The notes beneath the pieces were generated by a model. It made no database searches. It saw nothing but the letters and a program-made list of their open reading frames with translations, and was not told where the DNA came from. From Anaerolineales bacterium (GTDB lineage: Bacteria > Chloroflexota > Anaerolineae > Anaerolineales > DRKV01): DNA of 41,308 nucleotides. The stretch lies in assembly GCA_020061145.1 (NCBI GenBank), contig JAGUYX010000113.1, positions 1 through 41,308 on the forward strand, given 5' to 3'. The stretch's first letter is position 1. Every line of letters starts with the position of its first letter. The position numbers and the translations under genes are program-made. Shown here one piece after another: positions 16,228 through 26,265 of this stretch.

Positions 16228-18141
16228 ATGTATGTAGTCGGTACAGCCGGTCATGTCGATCATGGAAAGTCGACGTTGGTGCGGGCATTGACTGGGATCG
16301 ACCCCGACCGTTTGAAAGAAGAAAAAGAGCGCGAGATGACGATCGATTTGGGGTTTGCCTGGCTGGAACTGCCCAGTGGTCAGGAAGTCTCGATCGTTGA
16401 CGTTCCCGGGCACGAAGACTTCATTAAAAACATGCTGGCCGGGGTAGGGGGGATCGACGCTGTACTGCTGACGGTAGCTGCGGATGAGGCGATCATGCCT
16501 CAGACGCGCGAACATGTGGCGATTCTCGATCTCCTGGAGGTCAAGGCTGGCCTGGTTGTGTTGACAAAAGCCGACATGGTGCCTGACGAGGAATGGTTGG
16601 AGTTGGTCAAAATGGATGTGGCGAGTCTGCTGGAGAAAACCTCACTGGCAGGCGCCCCGATTGTGTTGGTATCCTCCAAGACCGGGAAAGGTCTGATCGA
16701 TCTGGAAGACAACCTCGATGCCCTTCTCAAGAAAACCCCACCACGCCGAGACTTCAACAGGCCGCGCCTATCTATTGATCGAATCTTTACAAAGCCCGGA
16801 TTTGGGACTATCGTCACCGGGACGCTGATTGATGGTCGTTTTTGTGTGGGAGATGAAATCGAGATCCAGCCGAAAGGGTTGAAGGGGCGAATCCGCGGGC
16901 TTCAAACCCACAAAAACAAAGTGGAAGTGGCCACTCCTGGCAGCCGAGTCGCGATCAACCTGACCGGCGTGAATCTGGAAAATCTCAGCCGGGGAGACGT
17001 TGTCACTCATCGCGGTTGGTTGAGCGGTACGGTTTTAGTGGATGCCCGCATCCGGGTTCTGGAGGACTTTGAACTGGCGCTGAGGCATGACATGGAAATC
17101 GAGATCTTCTCCGGGGCCTCACAGGTTTTGGGTCATGCCCGGGTGCTCGGCGCGGATGAAATTCGTCCTGGAGAATTAGGCTGGGTCCAGATCCGCCTGG
17201 TTGATCCAATTGCGTTGGTCAAAGGGGATAGGCTGATCCTTCGCCAGCCCTCTCCAAGCCGGACGATCGGCGGAGGAGTAGTTATCGATCCGCATCCCTA
17301 CCGCAAGCACCGCCGTTACCACGAAGAGGTCATCCGCCATTTAGGGGCAATGGCATCGGATACGCCTGAGGAAATCTTGCTGGCGACGCTGATGAAACAG
17401 GAGCCTATCTCAGCGCGGCTGGCCGTCCAACGCAGCCAGCTTGATTTGGAAGCAGCAGGAAGTGCGTTGTCTAAGCTGCTGGCAGAAGGATTGGTCTATG
17501 TGCTAAATAGCGACACTTCCGATCCTGGCAAGCTTGTTTCTGGCTCTTCCAACCTGATTTCCGCGGAAGGTTTCAATCGATTTGTTGAGCGGATCCGACA
17601 GGTCCTTTCGGAGTATCATACTGCGTTCCCGCTCCGCCTCGGGTTGCCCAGAGAAGAGTTGAACAGCCGCCTGGGTTTGGACCGTCAATTGGTCAATACC
17701 ATCGTAGAGCGTGCCGTGAAGCTGGGCTCGATTAGGGCTGTAGGGGGAAGCCTTTCCTTACCGGGGCACAAAGTGCTATTTTCTCCTGAACAACAGAGGC
17801 AAATTAACCAGGCTTTGGAGGTTTTCCGTCAGGCGCCTTTCACCCCGCCCCCTACAAGAGAGGTAGCATCGCTGATTGGAACAGAGGTCCTCTTTGCGCT
17901 CCTTGAGCAGGGGTGCTTGACCCAGGTGAGTAAGGATGTCGTTTTCATGACTGATACCTACAACCGCATCATCGAACAGGTTGTACAACACCTGAAGGAA
18001 CAAGGTACGATCACGATAGCGGAGGCGCGCGATCTCTTCAATACCAGCCGGAAATATACCCAGGCAATCCTCGAGCACATGGACGAAAAACGGATTACCA
18101 AGCGCCTGGGTGATAACCGGATATTACGACAAATGACTTAG
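16228..18141 (+). CDS. selB: Selenocysteine-specific translation elongation factor SelB
   Basis: [51 protein letters not shown]...[14 protein letters not shown] plus C-terminal winged-helix domains. Confidence 0.96.
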   Translation: MYVVGTAGHVDHGKSTLVRALTGIDPDRLKEEKEREMTIDLGFAWLELPSGQEVSIVDVPGHEDFIKNMLAGVGGIDAVLLTVAADEAIMPQTREHVAILDLLEVKAGLVVLTKADMVPDEEWLELVKMDVASLLEKTSLAGAPIVLVSSKTGKGLIDLEDNLDALLKKTPPRRDFNRPRLSIDRIFTKPGFGTIVTGTLIDGRFCVGDEIEIQPKGLKGRIRGLQTHKNKVEVATPGSRVAINLTGVNLENLSRGDVVTHRGWLSGTVLVDARIRVLEDFELALRHDMEIEIFSGASQVLGHARVLGADEIRPGELGWVQIRLVDPIALVKGDRLILRQPSPSRTIGGGVVIDPHPYRKHRRYHEEVIRHLGAMASDTPEEILLATLMKQEPISARLAVQRSQLDLEAAGSALSKLLAEGLVYVLNSDTSDPGKLVSGSSNLISAEGFNRFVERIRQVLSEYHTAFPLRLGLPREELNSRLGLDRQLVNTIVERAVKLGSIRAVGGSLSLPGHKVLFSPEQQRQINQALEVFRQAPFTPPPTREVASLIGTEVLFALLEQGCLTQVSKDVVFMTDTYNRIIEQVVQHLKEQGTITIAEARDLFNTSRKYTQAILEHMDEKRITKRLGDNRILRQMT

Positions 18142-18218
18142 TAAAAGGTGATTTTAAGTAGTAAGGGTTTATCCGGCTATACTTTAAACTAACATTAATC
18201 TTTCTTAACCAGCGAAGG

Positions 18219-20600
18219 TTGAGTATGAGACTACAACTGCGATCAAGACTCTTCTGGCAGGTATTTATCATCGTCCTGATCGGTTTGGGTCTGACATCGA
18301 TCGGCATGGCTGCACTCAGCCTGCAGGCAATCGATGATAATACACACCGTGCCCTGGAGGAGCGCCTGGTGTTGAGCCAGGCGATCGCGGGACGGGTGGA
18401 TGACTACCTGCATGAATCTACCCGCCACGTGGAGATCCTCATTGAAAGCGAGGGCATCGCCCAACACATGGAGGACGAAGCTCTTGCCCAGGAGTTTGTG
18501 GAAAAGGTGAAGTACCACCTGGGCAATTTTGCTTACTTCACGGTGTTGCTGGATAACTCGCGCCAGGTTGTCAGCATGGCTCCCTACAACGAAGAAGTGA
18601 TGAAAAATGATTTTACTTCAGCGAAATGCGTCGAGTTCGTCAGCGTTCACCGGACACCGGTTATCACGCGCGCCTTCGTGTTGGGAGCGCCCACCCACAC
18701 GGTCGCCCTGGTTATCCCTATCCTGGACAAGGAACAAACCCAGGTAGGTACGCTATTTACCGCCCTCAACCTGACCGACGAGGTCTTCACGCGTCTATTG
18801 AAACCCTGTTGTCCTGGGACAACCGGCCATTCGGAGATTGTCGATTCCACCGGATTGGTTCTTGCAAGTACGCAGCCTGAAAATTTATGGAAAGAAGATG
18901 GTCATGGCGAGCAATTCGACCAGTTGGTGTCTGATCGTCGATCGGTGGTGGGCACCTGTCACACTTGCCATATCGAGGATTCGCAGGTGATCGCACGTGA
19001 GGACGAGGTGATGGCTTTTGCGCCTCTAGCGTCTGCACAATGGGGTGTAGCCCTTCGGCAATCCAGCCAAGAGGCCTTTACCTTTGCGTCCATATTGAAA
19101 AAGCAACTGGCTGTGTATTTTTCCGTTGCCCTTCTGGCTGGGGTTGGAATCACATGGATGTTTACCAAAAGGATTGTGCGCCCCATCGAAAAGCTGACCT
19201 CGGCCTGCCAGGAAATTACGGAAGGGAACTTGTCAGTGGAGGTCCCGTTGGAAGGACCGGGCGAAATTGGCCGTCTGGGATCCTCGTTCGCTTTGATGCG
19301 CAACCGACTGAAAGAGTCCTTGAACCAAATTCAGAACTGGGCGGACGAGCTTGAAGACCGCATCCGACTGAGGACCACAGAGTTGGAAGAATCACAGGAA
19401 AAGCTTCAGAAGGCAAACCGGGAATTATCGGTTTTGAATACGGTTGGAGACGCATTGCGCCAGTCGCTCAACCTGACCTCGACCATGAACACGGCTCTCG
19501 AGAGGATGATCGAGTTGAGCGAAGCAGGGTTTGGTTGCATATTCCTGAAACAGCAGGAGAACCAGGAGCCGGTTATCGCTGCCCAGTCCTCACGAGATGT
19601 CGACTTTGGCATCACCAGGTTGCTTCCCGCTTTACGATCCCACGTGACGAATATTTTTTCGAAAGAACGGGCGGACGCGTTCAAGATGCCATTGCGTTCC
19701 ATCCCCTTGAACAATCATCGGGAGGTGGATTACTTCATCGCGACATTTATCCCTCTGATCGGAAAAGAAAGCATTCCTGGTGTGATGGTCCTGGTCAAGA
19801 AAAACCACTGCGGTTTTTCTATTCACGAAAAAGAACTGTACCGCTCGATTGGCATACAGATTGGGATTTCTATTGAAAATGCACTTCTTTTTCAAAGATT
19901 GCTTCAAAAGGAAGAATCGCTCAGCCAGTTGGTTCATAAGCTGATTGCAGCTCAAGAGGAAGAACGGCGCCGGATTGCCCGCGAATTGCACGACGAGACC
20001 AGCCAATCCCTAACGGCGTTAAGTGTGGGATTGAGAACGGCGATCATGGCAAAGGCAAGAACACCGGAAGAGGTCAAGAAGCGATTGGGGCCTTTGGATG
20101 GGATGGCCTCGGGTATGCTTGAGGAAATTAGTCGTATGATCCAGGATCTGCGTCCCAGTCTGCTGGACGACATGGGTTTACTGTCCGCCTTAGACTGGTA
20201 TGCAGACGTTCGCCTGCGGTCTAGAGGAATTCAGGTCAGTTGGGAGATTGTGGGCATAGAACGGCGGCTTCCCCTGGAACTGGAAACGACGATTTTCCGT
20301 CTGGGGCAAGAAGCGATCAGCAACGTTGCCAAACACGCCAAAGCCGAGAGCGTTACCATCCTTATTGAATTTCTAGACCACCACATCGTTCTTGAGATCG
20401 ATGATGATGGGAATGGGTTTGATGCAGAGCAAATACTGTCGAACAATCTATCGTCTATGGCGTATGGTCTTTTGGGGATGCGTGAGAGGGTAGACTTGTT
20501 TGGCGGTGTTCTAACAATTGATTCTAGAGTAGGAGTCGGCACCCGCGTTCGGGCTGAACTGCCGGTGATGGTTGCGCCAGTCGCGGATATAACCATATAA
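18219..20600 (+). CDS. Membrane sensor histidine kinase (NarL/HisKA_3 type) with extracytoplasmic CxxCH haem motif, HAMP and GAF
   Basis: TM1, sensor domain with GTCHTCHIEDSQ (CxxCH at 18957-18971), TM2, HAMP, EEERRRIARELHDETSQSLTALSVGLR, C-terminal ATPase DDDGNGFD...GLLGMRERV. Confidence 0.9.
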   Translation: MSMRLQLRSRLFWQVFIIVLIGLGLTSIGMAALSLQAIDDNTHRALEERLVLSQAIAGRVDDYLHESTRHVEILIESEGIAQHMEDEALAQEFVEKVKYHLGNFAYFTVLLDNSRQVVSMAPYNEEVMKNDFTSAKCVEFVSVHRTPVITRAFVLGAPTHTVALVIPILDKEQTQVGTLFTALNLTDEVFTRLLKPCCPGTTGHSEIVDSTGLVLASTQPENLWKEDGHGEQFDQLVSDRRSVVGTCHTCHIEDSQVIAREDEVMAFAPLASAQWGVALRQSSQEAFTFASILKKQLAVYFSVALLAGVGITWMFTKRIVRPIEKLTSACQEITEGNLSVEVPLEGPGEIGRLGSSFALMRNRLKESLNQIQNWADELEDRIRLRTTELEESQEKLQKANRELSVLNTVGDALRQSLNLTSTMNTALERMIELSEAGFGCIFLKQQENQEPVIAAQSSRDVDFGITRLLPALRSHVTNIFSKERADAFKMPLRSIPLNNHREVDYFIATFIPLIGKESIPGVMVLVKKNHCGFSIHEKELYRSIGIQIGISIENALLFQRLLQKEESLSQLVHKLIAAQEEERRRIARELHDETSQSLTALSVGLRTAIMAKARTPEEVKKRLGPLDGMASGMLEEISRMIQDLRPSLLDDMGLLSALDWYADVRLRSRGIQVSWEIVGIERRLPLELETTIFRLGQEAISNVAKHAKAESVTILIEFLDHHIVLEIDDDGNGFDAEQILSNNLSSMAYGLLGMRERVDLFGGVLTIDSRVGVGTRVRAELPVMVAPVADITI

Positions 20601-20609
20601 GGCGGTGCC

Positions 20610-21263
20610 ATGCAGAAAATTCGTGTATTGCTGGTTGATGACCACGCGATCTTGCGGGAAGGCCTGCAAGCCATGCTCAGCTTGTGCGAGGATATCGAAG
20701 TGATAGGCGGCGCGGCGGATGGCTCTCAGGCGTTGGAAATTCTTCAGAGGTATATCGTTGATGTGATTGTGATGGATATGGCAATGCCGGGAATGGGCGG
20801 GTTAGAAGCGACACGAAGGATCGTAAAATCATACCCGCACCTAAAGGTATTAGTTCTAAGCCAACATGATGACGAAAGATACGTACTGTCGGTTTGCCAG
20901 GAAGGAGCTTCTGGTTATGTTTTGAAGCGTTCGGTGGGGAAGGAGTTGATTTCTGCAATCCGGACGGTTTACCAGGGAGGCAGCTATTTGCCTCCCGCGA
21001 TAGCCGATAAGTTGTTGCGCGCTTTTCGCAACCCAAATCATAGTCAGACCGTGGAAGTAGAGGGCAGCCTGACCGACCGCGAACGAGAAATTCTGATCCA
21101 TGTATGTGAGGGGATGACAAGCCAGGAAATTTCAGAACTACTTAGTATCAGCAAGAAAACAGTCATGTGCCACAGGGCAAATATCTATAAAAAGCTTGGC
21201 ACGCACAGAAGGGTGGAGTTGATCAAATATGCCCATCAAGCGGGGCTGATCCAGCTCATCTAG
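20610..21263 (+). CDS. LuxR/NarL-family response regulator
   Basis: VLLVDDHAILREGLQAML...MDMAMPGMGGLEATRRI...LTDREREILIHVCEGMTSQEISELLSISKKTVMCHRANIYKKL. Confidence 0.93.
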   Translation: MQKIRVLLVDDHAILREGLQAMLSLCEDIEVIGGAADGSQALEILQRYIVDVIVMDMAMPGMGGLEATRRIVKSYPHLKVLVLSQHDDERYVLSVCQEGASGYVLKRSVGKELISAIRTVYQGGSYLPPAIADKLLRAFRNPNHSQTVEVEGSLTDREREILIHVCEGMTSQEISELLSISKKTVMCHRANIYKKLGTHRRVELIKYAHQAGLIQLI

Positions 21264-21268
21264 AGATT

Positions 21269-21285
21269 CCCCCACTCCCTGGGGG
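21269..21285 (+). terminator. Weak intergenic hairpin, possible terminator after the response regulator
   Basis: CCCCCA-CTCCC-TGGGGG perfect 6-bp stem, but no strong T-tract. Confidence 0.3.
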
Positions 21286-21580
21286 TTGGGCGGCGGGATG
21301 AATTCTCATTGGCCTTTGCCTTGCATCAAAGTCCTAACCGAAATTTGGTTCTTTGGCCTGGACTTGCCTGGAGAGCGATCCTGATCTCGCTCTGGTTTAT
21401 ATCTGGTGGGGAACTTGCATCTTCTATCCCAGGATTATGAGTTCCGCCGATTGGCATTACCTGCAAAAAAGCACCGCTATTTATGTCGGGTATAATTTGG
21501 AGGAAATTCGCTCGTTACTTGCCATTATCCATGCATAGATTCATGGAATCCGCTTATTCCCTGTCTGAACGATCCTGTCT

Positions 21581-22261
21581 TTGAACCACTTCAACGTAAT
21601 CCAACCAGAAGTATCACAAATCCTGCCCGATTTACGTACGCTCAGTCGGGCCACCGGTCGTTTCAGAAAAGGACCGGGTTCATCCATACAATTAGCCCGA
21701 GAAACGACCCTGGTGGAGGCTTCGACATTAATCAAGCCGGTGGCAATTTGGGCGAAAATCGAGATTTCTCAGAATGATTCATCCATATTTCCTGTTTGGC
21801 TGGCAAAAAAAGCCTCCCGGGTTGAGTCGATCGCTGGCATTGTCTGCACGATAGGCGATCAACTGGAGAACATGTCTCGTAAATACTTCTCGATGGGGCA
21901 AAACACCCGTGGTTATATTTTGGACCAGGTCGGGTCCCTCGCCGTTGCGCGCCTCGCCAGCCAGGTTGCTGAACAACTGCGCCGCGAATTGAATGCTCTC
22001 TATTGGGCGCCTGGCGATGACACGACCGACGTCACGCTCTCCGCCCAGCGTTGGCTCTTCGACCTCATTCCCGCCCAGAAGATCGGCGTCCGGCTTACCG
22101 GCCAGAATGTGATGGTGCCGGTCAAGTCATTATCTTTTTTTCTGCTCATCCGGACCGGACAAGCCGGTTTGAAGTGCGCAATTCCCTGCCAGCGCTGCAT
22201 CTGGAATGGCGCGTGCGATCAACGCATGCAGAAAACTTCCTCTGGCAATTCAGCGGCATGA
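21581..22261 (+). CDS. Vitamin B12-dependent methionine synthase activation-domain-like protein
   Basis: GIVCTIGDQLENMSRKYFSMGQNTRGYILDQVGSLAVARLASQVAEQL...APGDDTTDVTLSAQRWLFDLIPAQKIGVRLTGQNVMVPVKSLSFFLLI...CQRCIWNGAC. Start codon (TTG) uncertain. Confidence 0.65.
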   Translation: MNHFNVIQPEVSQILPDLRTLSRATGRFRKGPGSSIQLARETTLVEASTLIKPVAIWAKIEISQNDSSIFPVWLAKKASRVESIAGIVCTIGDQLENMSRKYFSMGQNTRGYILDQVGSLAVARLASQVAEQLRRELNALYWAPGDDTTDVTLSAQRWLFDLIPAQKIGVRLTGQNVMVPVKSLSFFLLIRTGQAGLKCAIPCQRCIWNGACDQRMQKTSSGNSAA

Positions 22262-22297
22262 AAGAGGCGGATTGACGGCCTGAAGGTAAGGGTTCAT

Positions 22298-23599
22298 ATG
22301 GAAACCACTGGCGATCATTCTCAAGAGCAAACAGACCTGGGGGCTGATCTCTTAAAGTGGGTCGAACACGAGCGTATCGGCCAGTTGCAAACGTACAGTA
22401 GGGGCCGGATGCTCTTCTGGCAGGGTGAAACGGTAGAGTATGTTTATTTGGTAAAACAAGGTGCAGTTAAAATCTATTCAATCTCCCAGGATGGGAAAAG
22501 CTATGCTTATGGGGTCGTCGGAGCGGGAGGCATAGTCGGTTTAACCTCGTTATTACAATGCATCGCACACGAGTCTTTAGCAGAAGTCATCGAAGACACG
22601 GAAGTCATTGCCATTTCTGCGGCGGAATTTAATCAGTTGCTGTGTACAGAGCGCCAATTTTCTCTGCTTGTCTTGAAGAAATTGGCGCAAGGATTGAGCC
22701 TGCTGGCCAGTAAAGCCAGGGATGCAGGTTTGTTGGATGTGCAGCAACGCCTGAAACACCGCCTGGTTGAGCTGGCCAGGGATCATGGCAGTGCTACAGA
22801 CAAAGGAGTCAAAATCAACCTGGATCTGACCCACGAGGAAATTGCAACCCTTGTGGCTGCCAATCGAAGCACAATTACGGGCCTTTTGAACGAGCTGAAA
22901 GAGCAAGGTTTCCTCTGGAAAGAAGGCCGGCATCTGGTGATTATCCCCCCGGTTCATATAGAGATCCTCGACGAGCTTACCCGATCGGTTGTGAATGGCG
23001 AAGAGGACGAAGCCAAAAAATGGGCCAGCAAAGCCATCGATTCAGGCGTTGAGCCAACAAAAGCGCTCAACGCGTTAACCAGCGGGATGAACCTGATCGA
23101 CAGAATGTTTAACCGGAATGAGATCGACGTATCCGACGTAATTCTCTCCGCCTATGCAATGAAAAGCGCCATTCCTATCATTGAGGACAAGATTGCAAAA
23201 AGCAGGCAGAAGGTTCATTCGATCGGCAGGGTTGTCATTGGAACTGTCCATGGAGACATTCACGATATCGGTCGCACGCTGGTTGCGATGTTGCTGAGAG
23301 CCAGGGGGTTCGAGGTGATCGATCTCGGGATCAACGTGAACTGCGATGATTTTATTCAAGCTACCCTGAAATTCAAACCAGATATATTGGCGATGTCCTC
23401 CCTGATGACGACCAGTGCGCAGGAGCAGTTCAAAGTTATCCATGCATTAAGGGAGGCTGGTTTGCGAGAAGATGTCAAAGTCATCGTCGGGGGAGGCGCG
23501 ATCACGGAGAAATTGAAACAACAAATGGGGGCAGATGGATATGAGCCCACGGCGCATCGTGCCGTAGAGCTGGCCTGGAGATTAACCCACTCGTCGTAG
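22298..23599 (+). CDS. Fusion protein: Crp/Fnr-type regulator (cNMP-binding + HTH) N-terminal, methyltransferase corrinoid-binding domain C-terminal
   Basis: N-term RGRMLFWQGETVEYVYLVKQGAVKIYSISQDGKSYAYGVVGAGGIVGL; HTH LTHEEIATLVAANRSTITGLLNELKEQGFL; C-term GTVHGDIHDIGRTLVAMLLRARGFEVIDLGINV (DxHxxG) ... VKVIVGGGAIT. Confidence 0.9.
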   Translation: METTGDHSQEQTDLGADLLKWVEHERIGQLQTYSRGRMLFWQGETVEYVYLVKQGAVKIYSISQDGKSYAYGVVGAGGIVGLTSLLQCIAHESLAEVIEDTEVIAISAAEFNQLLCTERQFSLLVLKKLAQGLSLLASKARDAGLLDVQQRLKHRLVELARDHGSATDKGVKINLDLTHEEIATLVAANRSTITGLLNELKEQGFLWKEGRHLVIIPPVHIEILDELTRSVVNGEEDEAKKWASKAIDSGVEPTKALNALTSGMNLIDRMFNRNEIDVSDVILSAYAMKSAIPIIEDKIAKSRQKVHSIGRVVIGTVHGDIHDIGRTLVAMLLRARGFEVIDLGINVNCDDFIQATLKFKPDILAMSSLMTTSAQEQFKVIHALREAGLREDVKVIVGGGAITEKLKQQMGADGYEPTAHRAVELAWRLTHSS

Positions 23600-23716
23600 A
23601 AGAACGTCTCGAAATTGTTGTTTAGCCAACAGACAGGGGGAGTAATCTTTGCTATCTTTGATCCTGGAATATTCCCAATACCGATCTGGATTTCATAATG
23701 AGATATCTGTACTTCC

Positions 23717-25537
23717 ATGGCCTACATAATCGAATTTGAACCAATCGGCATTCGTCTGATTTGTGATGATCCTTTGACGATCTCTGAAGCAGCTCGCCAG
23801 GCAGGCGTAAGCATTCGTTCGGTCTGTGGCGGCAAGGCTTCCTGTGGCAAGTGTCTGGTTCGGGTCATGGAAGGGCATCTGGATCCGCCTGCCGAGGCGG
23901 AACAGAAACACCTGACTCTGGCGCAGATTTCAGCAGGCTGGCGCCTGGCGTGCCGCACGATCATCGCGGCGAACACCTGTGTTTACATCCCGGCGAATTC
24001 ATTAACGGAAAGCCAGGTTATCCAAATCGAAGGTTTGGAAACCACCGCCGTCCCCGATCCCGCCGTTCGCCTCCTGGCATTGCTTGTTGATCCTCCTTCC
24101 CTCTCCGACCAGACAGGGGACCTGGAACGGGTCGCCAATGCGCTGTGCCAGGCTCATGCTCTTGAAGGTGTCTGGGGCGGGTTGCCGGCGCTGCGCGCCT
24201 TGCGTTCTGTCTTGCGGGAAGCGGACTGGCAGATCGAGGTCGCATTGCGAGGAACAGAGATCATTGCGGCCTATCCATTGGGGCAACACAGACCGGTGGG
24301 GATGGCAGTGGACGTTGGTACAACCAAACTGGCCTGTTACCTGGTGGATCTGGAAAGCGGGCGCACGCTGGCTGCCAAAGGGGTTATGAATCCCCAGATC
24401 GCCTTTGGGGAGGATGTCATGTCCCGTCTGGAAACCGTTCTCGTGGAGCCGGAGAACGCCGATCGGCTCCAGGCTGAAGTCGTGTCGTCAATCAATGAGG
24501 TGGCGGAAGAACTCTGCGCGGCGCAAAGGCTCGCTCCAGATCATATCCTGGATTACTGTTTGGTTGGAAATACGGCCATGCACCATCTGCTGGCAAAGTT
24601 ACCTGCGCGGCCGCTGGCCGTCTCGCCATTCGTCCCCGCGCTCAGTGATGTGCTGTATATCGAGGCGGATCGATTGGGTTTGAACGCTGCACCCGGCGCA
24701 CGTGCATACCTGCCTGCCCCGCTGGCCGGCTTTGTCGGTTCCGATCACCTGGCATTTCTACTGGCCGCCGGTTTCGATGAAGGAGACCGGATTCGGCTCG
24801 GTATTGATATCGGGACGAACACCGAAATCGCTCTCCAGGTCGGGAGCAGAATCATATCCTGTTCAACCGCTTCGGGTCCCGCCTTCGAAGGAGCCCACAT
24901 CCACCACGGCATGCGCGCCGCTCCCGGCGCGATCGAACGCGTGAAGATCGCAGAAGATGGCGAGATTCAGTGTGACGTCATTGGTGGAGTCCCGGCAATA
25001 GGCATCTGTGGCTCTGGTATCCTCGACGCCCTGGCTGAAATGTATCGAGCCAGGATCATCAACGAACGCGGGCGGTTCCAGCTTAATGCGCCTGGCGTGG
25101 AAAGGGCCAACGATGATTCACTGATCTTCTACCTGTCAAAAGGTGTGAATGGCTACAGGGATGTCATGCTCTCCCAACACGATGTTGACCAGGTGATGCT
25201 GGCCAAGGGCGCCATCCGGGCGGGTATCGAGATTCTGCTCAATCAAGCGGGGGTCGCCCCGGCCGATATCGAGGAAATCGTGATAGCCGGAGCCTTTGGG
25301 ACCTATCTGGATCCCTGTAATGCGGTACGCATCGGGCTGATTCCAGGCGTGCCGGTGGAACGAATCCGTGCGGTAGGGAATGCAGCCGGGGCCGGAGCAC
25401 GCCTTTTGCTCTCTTCCCTGGAATATCGCCGCAGGGCGCAGTCACTGGCAAAACGGATCGAGTACGTGGAACTCACCATCGTGCCCGGCTTTAATAAATT
25501 TTTCGCTAAGGGTGTGCGTTTTCCGACCGCAGCTTAA
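23717..25537 (+). CDS. Reductive activator of corrinoid proteins (RACo-like; 2Fe-2S ferredoxin + ASKHA domain, DUF4445 type)
   Basis: SEAARQAGVSIRSVCGGKASCGKCLVRV; GMAVDVGTTKLACYLVDLESG; RLGIDIGTNTEIALQVGSRIISCSTASGPAFEGAHIHHGMRA. Confidence 0.9.
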   Translation: MAYIIEFEPIGIRLICDDPLTISEAARQAGVSIRSVCGGKASCGKCLVRVMEGHLDPPAEAEQKHLTLAQISAGWRLACRTIIAANTCVYIPANSLTESQVIQIEGLETTAVPDPAVRLLALLVDPPSLSDQTGDLERVANALCQAHALEGVWGGLPALRALRSVLREADWQIEVALRGTEIIAAYPLGQHRPVGMAVDVGTTKLACYLVDLESGRTLAAKGVMNPQIAFGEDVMSRLETVLVEPENADRLQAEVVSSINEVAEELCAAQRLAPDHILDYCLVGNTAMHHLLAKLPARPLAVSPFVPALSDVLYIEADRLGLNAAPGARAYLPAPLAGFVGSDHLAFLLAAGFDEGDRIRLGIDIGTNTEIALQVGSRIISCSTASGPAFEGAHIHHGMRAAPGAIERVKIAEDGEIQCDVIGGVPAIGICGSGILDALAEMYRARIINERGRFQLNAPGVERANDDSLIFYLSKGVNGYRDVMLSQHDVDQVMLAKGAIRAGIEILLNQAGVAPADIEEIVIAGAFGTYLDPCNAVRIGLIPGVPVERIRAVGNAAGAGARLLLSSLEYRRRAQSLAKRIEYVELTIVPGFNKFFAKGVRFPTAA

Positions 25538-25617
25538 GCATTGGATCACTTGCTAAAAAGATTGATCACACCAGCTACAAGGAATCAGGAAAGCATCTTT
25601 CCAAACGGAGGCAAACG

Positions 25618-26262
25618 ATGTCAGAAGCAATTTTCGACGCCATCAGCAAAGCCGTTACCGAAGGCGAGGAGGTCGAGGCTGACCGTCTCGTGGAACAGGC
25701 ACTCGAGGCTGGCCTGGCGCCCCTCGATATACTCCAAAAAGGAGTGGTGCACGGCATCACCCGGGCAGGAGAATTATGGAAAGCCAATGAGTATTTTCTT
25801 CCAGATGTTATCCTGGCCGCGGATGCCTTCAAGACAGCCATGCAACCCCTGGAACCCCGCCTGAAAGAGGGGACCGATGGGCGAAGAGGAGGAAAGTATG
25901 TAATCGGCGTCGTGGAGGGGGATATGCACGATTTGGGCAAGAGTCTGGTAGGTGCCATGCTCACTTCTGCCGGTTTTGAAGTGATCGACCTTGGCATTGA
26001 CGTCCCTGCCAGTCGTTTCATCGATGCCGTTAAAGAGCACCAGCCGGTTATTGTCGGCATGGGCGCTTATATGACCACCACCATGCTGCAGATGAAGACC
26101 ATCATCTCCGAACTGGAAAAGCAGGGATTACGCAGAGGTTTGAAAATCATGGTTGGCGGCGTCCCCACCAGCCAGGAATTTGCCGACGAAGTCGGGGCAG
26201 ACGCCTGGGGCAAAGATGCCCTGGATAGCATGCAAAAAGCGCTTAAACTGATTGGAGCATGA
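25618..26262 (+). CDS. Methyltransferase cognate corrinoid protein
   Basis: GVVEGDMHDLGKSLVGAMLTSAGFEVIDLGIDVPASRFIDAVKEHQPVIVGMGAYMTTTMLQMKTIISEL...MVGGVPTSQEFADEVGADAW. Confidence 0.93.
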   Translation: MSEAIFDAISKAVTEGEEVEADRLVEQALEAGLAPLDILQKGVVHGITRAGELWKANEYFLPDVILAADAFKTAMQPLEPRLKEGTDGRRGGKYVIGVVEGDMHDLGKSLVGAMLTSAGFEVIDLGIDVPASRFIDAVKEHQPVIVGMGAYMTTTMLQMKTIISELEKQGLRRGLKIMVGGVPTSQEFADEVGADAWGKDALDSMQKALKLIGA

Positions 26263-26265
26263 ACA

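Noticed and set aside
21290-21580. Cobalamin riboswitch upstream of the corrinoid cluster
   Set aside because: I could not find a convincing B12-box or conserved riboswitch core by eye; an Infernal search would be decisive.
22259-22300. Readthrough of the TGA ending the MetH-activation-like ORF into the Crp-corrinoid gene
   Set aside because: No Sec-like motif (NSAA-stop) and the downstream gene has its own start; likely an ordinary stop.
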